Shown piece after piece: positions 58,257-64,000 of a DNA stretch of 64,000 nucleotides. Position 1 is the stretch's first letter. Each line of letters starts with the position of its first letter. This stretch comes from Delia radicum. Its lineage: Eukaryota > Arthropoda > Insecta > Diptera > Anthomyiidae. Position numbers and translations under genes: made by a program. The stretch is from the NCBI GenBank assembly GCA_021234595.1, contig CM037851.1, positions 136,080,776 to 136,144,775 on the forward strand, written 5' to 3'. The notes beneath the pieces are model-generated. The model did not search any database. It was not told the origin of the DNA and saw nothing but the letters and a program-made list of their open reading frames with translations.

Positions 58257-58510
58257 TGAAATAAGTGTATGGTACGAAACTACAAATTGCTTAAAAACTT
58301 TTGATGCGTTCCTTCTAAGGCAAATTTTTTACACAAAATGCTCAAATTAAAATATGTATATTAAAGATTGCAATACAAAAACTCTTAAATGGTTTTTTAT
58401 TTTATAGAATATCAGTATAAGATCTAGATAGCAACTTCATTGAACTATCCTTATAAATGAACTAGCCTCATATTTCAACGTAGATTCTAATAATCATAAT
58501 TTTAAACACA
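58257..58510. other. Short unassigned spacer
   Basis: A+T-rich, nothing recognised. Confidence 0.4.
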
Positions 58511-58705
58511 CACACAGAGAATTAAGTGCCAACCGAATTGAGAAGTGTATTTTAATGGTAATAACTTATAAATTCAGTTAGTAAAACGGTATTTACATTA
58601 GGTTTCTGAATATTTTGGGTGTTGCAACTAAACTTCAGTTGAACTAACTGAACTTTTTTGTGAAAACTTATGTTAAGTTGTGCCAACCGACTGAAGTTCG
58701 TAGTG
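58511..58705 (+). mobile_element. Family A MITE copy
   Basis: It starts CACACAGAGAATTAAGTGCC and contains TATAAATTCAGTTAGTAAAA, GAATATTTTGGGTGTTG and GTGCCAACCGACTGAAG. The right end is lost where a family B copy follows. Confidence 0.75.
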
Positions 58706-58725
58706 GGTGTAATATTTGCATACAT

Positions 58726-59030
58726 ACACTGAGAGAACTATCTTCACTTCAGTAATGAATTTCTTCATAGCTTTAATGAAAATTGTCACTAGAAACTTGT
58801 CCATTGAAATTTTTTATAGAATCTATGAAACAGGTTTCATTAAAGTCAATATTTATGAAATTTTTCTAGAATAAATGAATACCTTCATAAACCTAATGCA
58901 TCATTCCGACAATGAAACGTTTATAGAATTTATGAAACAGTTTCATAACTTTGTTTAATATTAAGAAGGTTGAAATAATAAATCACTTTGAGAATTAAAT
59001 CTTAAAACTAACATTTGAAATGTAGAAAAA
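58726..59030 (+). mobile_element. Family B MITE copy, partner of 7015-7671
   Basis: It starts ACACTGAGAGAACTATCTTC. Words such as TTCATAGCTTTAATG, GAATCTATGAAACAGG and CATTCCGACAATGAAA match the inverted copy at 7.0-7.7 kb. The right end is not clear. Confidence 0.7.
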
Positions 59031-59744
59031 TGAATAAAATTAATTTTTGTTACTCGAGTTATTAGAAGTCGAAAGTTTCTGTATGCACTAGGGTTATAAC
59101 TTTTGACTTTTTTTAATTATCAACTTTTAGCTATCCTAGCCGTATATTAATTAGTCCACAAAAACACAAATTTTATTTTTTCGTGGCTTTAATTAAACTA
59201 AAAATTATTATTTAGCTAACATTTTAACGTAATTATACAATTACGATGAATATCCAACTAAAAGAACACAAACTTTTTCAAAGTTGATGTGTTTCGCGGA
59301 TTTTGATAAAACAGATCCAAAATTATTTGAAAATTTTTTCATGAAGTTTTTTTCCCGTTGTCTGCATTTTGTTGGTGTTTCTTCCGATTGTTTTTCACTT
59401 TATTTTGGTGCTGTTTTCCTGTGGTAATGTTTCATGTTCATTTGCAGTAAGTTTTAGTGATTTTTTTTTCCTTGAAAACGCGAAATTTTCAGGGCACCTT
59501 ATGAGCTGATGCTCCAATTTGATGAACCGTCGATTTTTTTCCATTTAACAAGCTCAGCTGTGGTCCCGGATGATGCCACTCCATTGTGCTACGTGGTATT
59601 TCTTCCTTAAGGGAATGATGTAACACTTTGTTTTTCGGTTACCGTCAGGGCATGTCATAGATATTTTTTCTTAAGCTATTTTCTTCAACACAGCAAAGAG
59701 AAATAATAAATATGACTATAATAGTACACTTGCAATACTATTTA
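59031..59744. other. Unassigned stretch
   Basis: The segment 59460-59640 is less A+T-rich, but no gene was recognised. Confidence 0.4.
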
Positions 59745-60115
59745 GGTAAAGACCACTGCAAATGTAGTTGAAAGCAAATGAAATTTCATTTAAAGAAAGA
59801 ACGACTTACATTACAGTAAATTCAACTATTTGTTTTTTAATGTTCAAAAAATTACTAACAATTGTAGTAAAAATTAACCACATATTAGTAAAAAATAAAC
59901 AAACTTCTATTTTTTTTAATAAAAAAAACAATTGTAACAAATGAATGTGAAATCATAGAACAGTCATTTAACGTGGATTGTTTTTTTAAATGAACTACAA
60001 AGTTAGTAAAAAATTTAATTTGTTCTACAAATGACTGAATTTACATTAAAATTAAAGAAACTATATTACAACCCAAACAACTAGACATTTTTAAAGCAGA
60101 AGTTCCCCGAGTGTA
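59745..60115 (+). mobile_element. Family C repeat, fullest copy
   Basis: It runs from AAAGACCACTGCAAATGTAG through GAACGACTTACATT and TCATTTAACGTGG to AAACAACTAGACATTTTTAA. It matches 20520-20875 and the partial copy at 18655-18900. Non-coding. Confidence 0.75.
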
Positions 60116-60620
60116 ATAGTATACCCAGAAAACAGTCTCAGTTGTGGCCCCCAAATTTGTTGCCAACCGAATTATTGTGGCTACGACAACTACATATGTT
60201 CATATTAAATTTAATGTTTAGTAGTGAAAGCTAATATTCAGTTGTCTCGTTCAATATTATATTCCACTTAAATATTATAACGTTCCACAAGATTTTATTA
60301 AAATTAAAAAAAAAATGATTTTTCAAGTATTGAGCGGTGGCCTACAGAGTAATAGTCCACTGTCTTACTCATGGCACCAAAATCGCTATGAATTTTCTTT
60401 ACGTTATTGGCTGTATACACATTTTAGTATTTAATTTGAATTAAAAAAAAAAACTTTTTGTGATTGTATTTTCCGGGATTTGAACTCGGAAACTCGGATT
60501 AATTGGCCACCGCTCTAACCATCACACCACAAACGCTTATAAATTTTAAGTGCTAAATTTCAATTTAAATATTTTGTTATGAAAACAAACATAGTCTAAA
60601 ATTTGTTTTGCCAATACCAA
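60116..60620 (-). mobile_element. Repeat with tRNA-like core
   Basis: The 60160-60250 part shares GCCAACCGAATTATTG and CAGTTG words with family A. A tRNA-like segment lies at 60466-60540, and a related GAGCGGTGGCCTACAGAG word occurs near 60333 on the plus strand. The boundaries are not defined. Confidence 0.45.
60466..60540 (-). other. tRNA-like segment
   Basis: On the minus strand GGTGTGATGGTTAGAGCGG is an A-box-type region and CCGAGTTCAAATCCCGG a strong B box with its T-stem. The anticodon part (TGGCCAATTAATCCG) does not fold normally. It is a relic or SINE-type head rather than a gene. Confidence 0.55.
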
Positions 60621-61980
60621 TCATTAGTTGTGTCTATAATCAATGCAACACGCAATTTATATATTTGATTGGGAAACCCATGTTTGCAGTTACCACTTTT
60701 GAATATCGACAATTTTTAAATAAATTTGATAGCTGGTAGCAATTTCTTTTCATTCTTACTAAATAAATGGTTAATTATACCGTACACAATTACTAACAGA
60801 ATTTTATTTGAAAAGTTGATTGGAAATACCAATACTTGTATAATAGGATGTTTAGTTCCTGCTTCCTATTTTTAATTACCAGTACAGTATTTTTGCTTTA
60901 TTAACCGATTAGAGGTAACTCCTAATGAAATAATGTCTTATCAAATAAATTTGAATTGTTTTGACCGAAATTCAACCAATCTTTTTTCTTATTTTTTTTT
61001 TATTGAGAAAGTATTTGAATCAGATTTTTTCCTATAAAAACAAATCTATGTTTAACCCGTCTGTTCATAACATAAACATATTTCAATGGAAATGGAGGGT
61101 GATTTTGGTATATTGCTTGAACCCCTTATATTTTATTTTAATTTACCCAATTTATAGTAAAAAAATTGTTTCATATTATAAATCTGGTAAATTTCCGACG
61201 TGTAAAGACAAATTGAACACATTATTTATGTAATTTTACACATAAAATGTGCATAGTATATTAAGCAAGTACATATACAACCCTAGTGCATAAAATTCAA
61301 GTTTTTTTTATAGAACACTTGCCTTTTTATTACAAAAAAAGATTGTACAATGTAACTTCACTTATTTGTTGTTCCTATGTATGCACTTGATATTGGTATA
61401 TCGTGCTAGGAAATTTTGGATGTAAGCACAAAAATAAATACGGGTTTTGCATTAGTTTTAATGGTTTGTAGGTAGAACAGTGTAATAAATTATTAGTGAC
61501 TTTTATTGGTTTTACCAACAATACATGTATGACAGATTTAAATTTTTAAGTATTTCCTGATGATTTAACAATAAATATTTACTAATATTCAATCATTGTA
61601 CAAGTATTTCCACTGTAAATTTTAGACATAACTAATATCTGCCGTGGTTTAATATCCGCTTAATATTATTATATATCCGGTTGATCACATGTCTAAACCA
61701 TTTTGCTAGAATAACCATATACCAACCACATCAATACGTGTTTGCATGGCTGTATGTATATGTAGTCCGGTCAATTGGGTTACTCAACTATATGTGTAAA
61801 TATAATTCGAAATTTATTTTTAATTAAGGTCAACACGCGATTGAAATATATATATATATATATATATATAGTTTTAAAAAAAAAATATATATATTAAAGT
61901 ATTTATGGTCATATTAGTACACTTTATTTTAATTGCTACACTTTACATACACACATGCATATGGGGAAATGGTGTTATGT
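60621..61980. other. Unassigned stretch with a TA microsatellite
   Basis: A (TA)n tract lies at 61846-61870 and a second short one near 61886. The open frame at 60961-61233 has no known motif and no start or splice context that supports a gene. Confidence 0.4.
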
Positions 61981-62966
61981 CCCTGCAGTTTCAAACGTAG
62001 CTAGTGACTCCATGTAGTCAGTTATTTCGTTAGCGAAAAGCCTGACTAGCTACTTGAGAGGCTACAGGTAATGTTAGAATTCGCCTTTTGATTATTTTAA
62101 GTATGAAAACAAGCAAAAAAAAAAAATAAAAACAACGGAATGATCCGTTATCCCAATACAAAAGAATATTATGACTTTTTGTTATTTTTTGTGTTGGCGT
62201 CAGTTTCTATTGAAAGTTCGTGGAAGTCAGATCGGTCGCGTGGTTGTGTTATTAAAAGAGGTAAAATGGCAATTTTTACTCAACACTTATAGGTATAAAT
62301 ATGCAATCTTTAGCAATTTTAACTTTTACTCATAGCTTTATTTTTCTTTTTTTTCAGAATCAATACCAATTACGGAAAAAAATTCGGGGCCTGCGGAAGA
62401 GCAATTGCGGAAAAGCCATTCAACTGCAAAAAAAAAGGGAAATAAAATCAAAATGTTTAAAAAATAAAAAATTAATATTTTTAATTTACTTTAAAATAAT
62501 TTTTAAACTGAGTTTTTAATTTTGAATTAATTTTTTAATTTTTAATTGTTAATGTGAAAGAATGGAAAATTTTTAATTTTTTTTTTTATTTTTTTTAATA
62601 AATAAGAAGCAGAATTAAAAAACATTAAACTTGTCCTTTCTTTGTTCAGACAGAATAATTGAAATATGAAATATATGCTTCAATTAAATTATTGAATGCA
62701 ATATTTATGATCTGGCGAATTCGTCAATCGAATTGTACTAGTCAAGTAGTTAGTACAATGTTGTTAAATATTTCGTCAGTGCTTTGTAACTAGCGATCTG
62801 CATGGTACATGGTAGTGCAGAGGGTAGTCACTGACTACCGTCAATGACATCCCCATGTTAAATTCGTCAGTGAAAAGCATTGCTGGTAGTCTGGCGGGTA
62901 GTTAATGGTAACTATTGGTAGTTAGGGAAATAGCTAAAGATTCGTTAGCTACGTCGACTGCAGGGG
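61981..62966. mobile_element. Element with CCCTGCAGT ends, about 986 bp
   Basis: CCCTGCAGTTTCAAACGTAGC at 61981 pairs with GCTACGTCGACTGCAGGGG ending 62966. Both subterminal zones are full of CTAGCTAC, TAGTCAGTGACTAC and TTCGTTAGC words in both orientations. The centre is A+T-rich and holds a small spliced-looking frame (62140-62467). Confidence 0.65.
62140..62467 (+). other. Possible two-exon small ORF inside the CCCTGCAGT element
   Basis: ATG at 62140 opens a frame (MIRYPNTKEYY, FVLASVSIESS, RSRGCVIKR) to a GAG/GTAAAA donor at 62260. An acceptor TTTTTTTTCAG at 62357 resumes in the same frame (ESIPITEKNSG, KKKGNKIKMFKK) to TAA 62465-62467, for about 77 residues. The intron would be 97 nt. 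No domain is known to me. It could be a captured host exon pair or chance. Confidence 0.3.
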
Positions 62967-63140
62967 TATGAGTCTACTAATACTCATACTAAATGCCTTA
63001 ACAAACATTAAAATAGGAATAAACTGCATATGTATGTAAAGCCAACAACAATAGCTATAATATTATTAATGCAACAATGTCATGTATATTATGCCCACCA
63101 CATTTAATTTTTTTTTTGCAAAAATATTTTTCTAAAACAT
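62967..63140. other. Short unassigned spacer
   Basis: A+T-rich spacer between two elements. Confidence 0.4.
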
Positions 63141-64000
63141 AAAGGGTGTTTTTTTATAGATGATTAGAACTTTGAAATGGAATAAAACAAAGAGGCATTT
63201 TTTTAAATTGCCATGAAATTTACTTTATTCGAAATATAATCTTCTGGCATTATAACTTAGACTATGACTTCTGGCATATGACCACCACGGCTGGCTCGGA
63301 TGTTTTCTTATCTGGAGGTCCAATTTTCGATGACTTTTTCCAACATTTGTGGCCGTATATTGGCAATAACGCGGCGAATTTTGTCCTCCAAGTGGTCGAT
63401 CGCTTCGGGCTTATCGGCGTAGACTAGCGACTTCACATATCCACACAGAAAATGGACCAGCGGCGTTAAATCGCACGATCTTGGAGGCAAATTCACGGGT
63501 CCGAAACGTGAAACTATGCGGTTACCAAACGTTTCCTACAATAAATCAATTGTGGCACGAGCTGTGTACATGTTGCGCTGACTTGTTGAAACCACAGCTC
63601 TTGAACATCATGGTTGTTAAATTGATGAACGAAAAAGTCAGTAATCATGGCTGTATAGCGGTCACCATTGACTGTAACGTTTTGACCAGCATTGTTTTTA
63701 AAGAAGTACGGACCAGTGATAACACCAGCCATAACGCACACCAAACAGTCAGTTTTTCTGGAGGTAACGGTGTCTCAACATATACTTCAGGATTATCATT
63801 ATTGACGTGTACATTTAACCAAAAGTGAGCTTCATCGCAAAACAAAATTCGTGCGCGATACGTATTTCGAAAAGAAAATAAATTTGCACAATTTGGAAGC
63901 GTTGTTCAGGCGTCAGTCTATTCATGTTGAAGTGCCAAACCATACTAAACATAAATCACTTGACAGATGGAAAAATTGCCGAAAGTTAGAAAAGTGTTGC
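63141..64000 (-). mobile_element. Mariner element, cut by the window edge
   Basis: The proposed 3' terminal repeat begins at about 63143 as AGGGTGTTTTTTTATAGATG. The transposase relic runs on the minus strand. The other terminus must lie beyond base 64000. Confidence 0.8.
63262..63943 (-). pseudogene. Mariner-type transposase, internally deleted and catalytically dead
   Basis: The N-end MNRLTPEQRFQIVQIYF (from 63925) is joined almost directly to RARILFCDEAHFWL, so most of the helix-turn-helix region is deleted. The rest follows with shifts: EVYVETPLPPEKLTVWCALW, GPYFFKNNAGQNVTVNG, FFVHQFNNHDVQELWFQQ, CDLTPLV, FLCGYVKSLVYADKP and MLEKVIENWTSR. The Asp expected after WFQQ is Val (WFQQVSATC), and the Asp expected in the third motif is also Val (LTPLVHFLC). 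A stop at 63308-63310 precedes the last residues (IRASRGGHMPE). Confidence 0.85.

Overview
The window is A+T-rich animal genomic DNA. It most resembles a brachyceran fly (calyptrate type). It has spliced exons of a Beaten path (Beat) family immunoglobulin-domain gene, a tRNA-derived SINE, and insect-type Tigger/pogo, Tc1-mariner, hAT, Penelope, jockey/I-type and Transib/RAG1-like elements. No bacterial or organellar features were seen. The host gene content visible is one partial gene: three plus-strand exons at 50451-51305. The rest is layered transposable elements and short inverted-repeat elements inserted into each other, separated by A+T-rich DNA.

Layout. 0.3-6.8 kb: a DNA transposon with TIRs of about 490 bp and a spliced but frameshifted transposase; its right end is interrupted by a Tigger element (4278-6761) with intact TIRs and TA duplication. 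7-12.9 kb: short non-autonomous elements, one with a tRNA-like core. 13-15.5 kb: a 5'-truncated non-LTR retrotransposon ending in (TAAA)n. 17.9-22.5 kb: MITEs and a textbook non-autonomous hAT element with a perfect 8-bp target duplication. 25-27.6 kb: a Tc1 relic and a Penelope-like element (RT plus GIY-YIG) split by a SINE. 27.7-30.4 kb: an element with 19-bp perfect ends holding two copies of another element. 31.5-32.5 kb: an inverted-repeat element with two tRNA-like segments. 33-35.2 kb: two non-LTR fragments flanking an unusual modular palindrome array. 36-41.8 kb: MITEs and a minus-strand non-LTR element with an internal 706-bp tandem duplication. 43-44.6 kb: a less A+T-rich RT/RNase H non-LTR relic. 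44.9-49.4 kb: an 804-bp foldback and two further inverted-repeat elements. 50.4-51.3 kb: the Beat exons. 51.7-53.2 kb: a tRNA-core element and a full SINE with its target duplication. 53.3-56.3 kb: a decayed RAG1-core/Transib-like transposon. 56.4-58.3 kb: a jockey-like relic that has lost its FADD/YADD box. 58.5-62.97 kb: MITEs. 63.1-64 kb: a dead mariner running off the window edge.

Best leads. (1) The RAG1-like transposon keeps its three acidic residues, CxxC and Glu neighbourhood, and several short elements share its CACTCA ends. (2) Several unrelated repeats place a tRNA-like pol III promoter segment between arms built of short palindromic words. (3) The 33.85-34.49 kb block is assembled from inverted and direct copies of one 135-bp module. 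(4) Each of two Beat exons is exactly one base short, although homology, splice sites and intron phases are otherwise intact. Similar one-base deletions occur in the young-looking Tigger, so residual assembly indels are at least as likely as pseudogenisation. No database search was possible; family names rest on recognised motifs.
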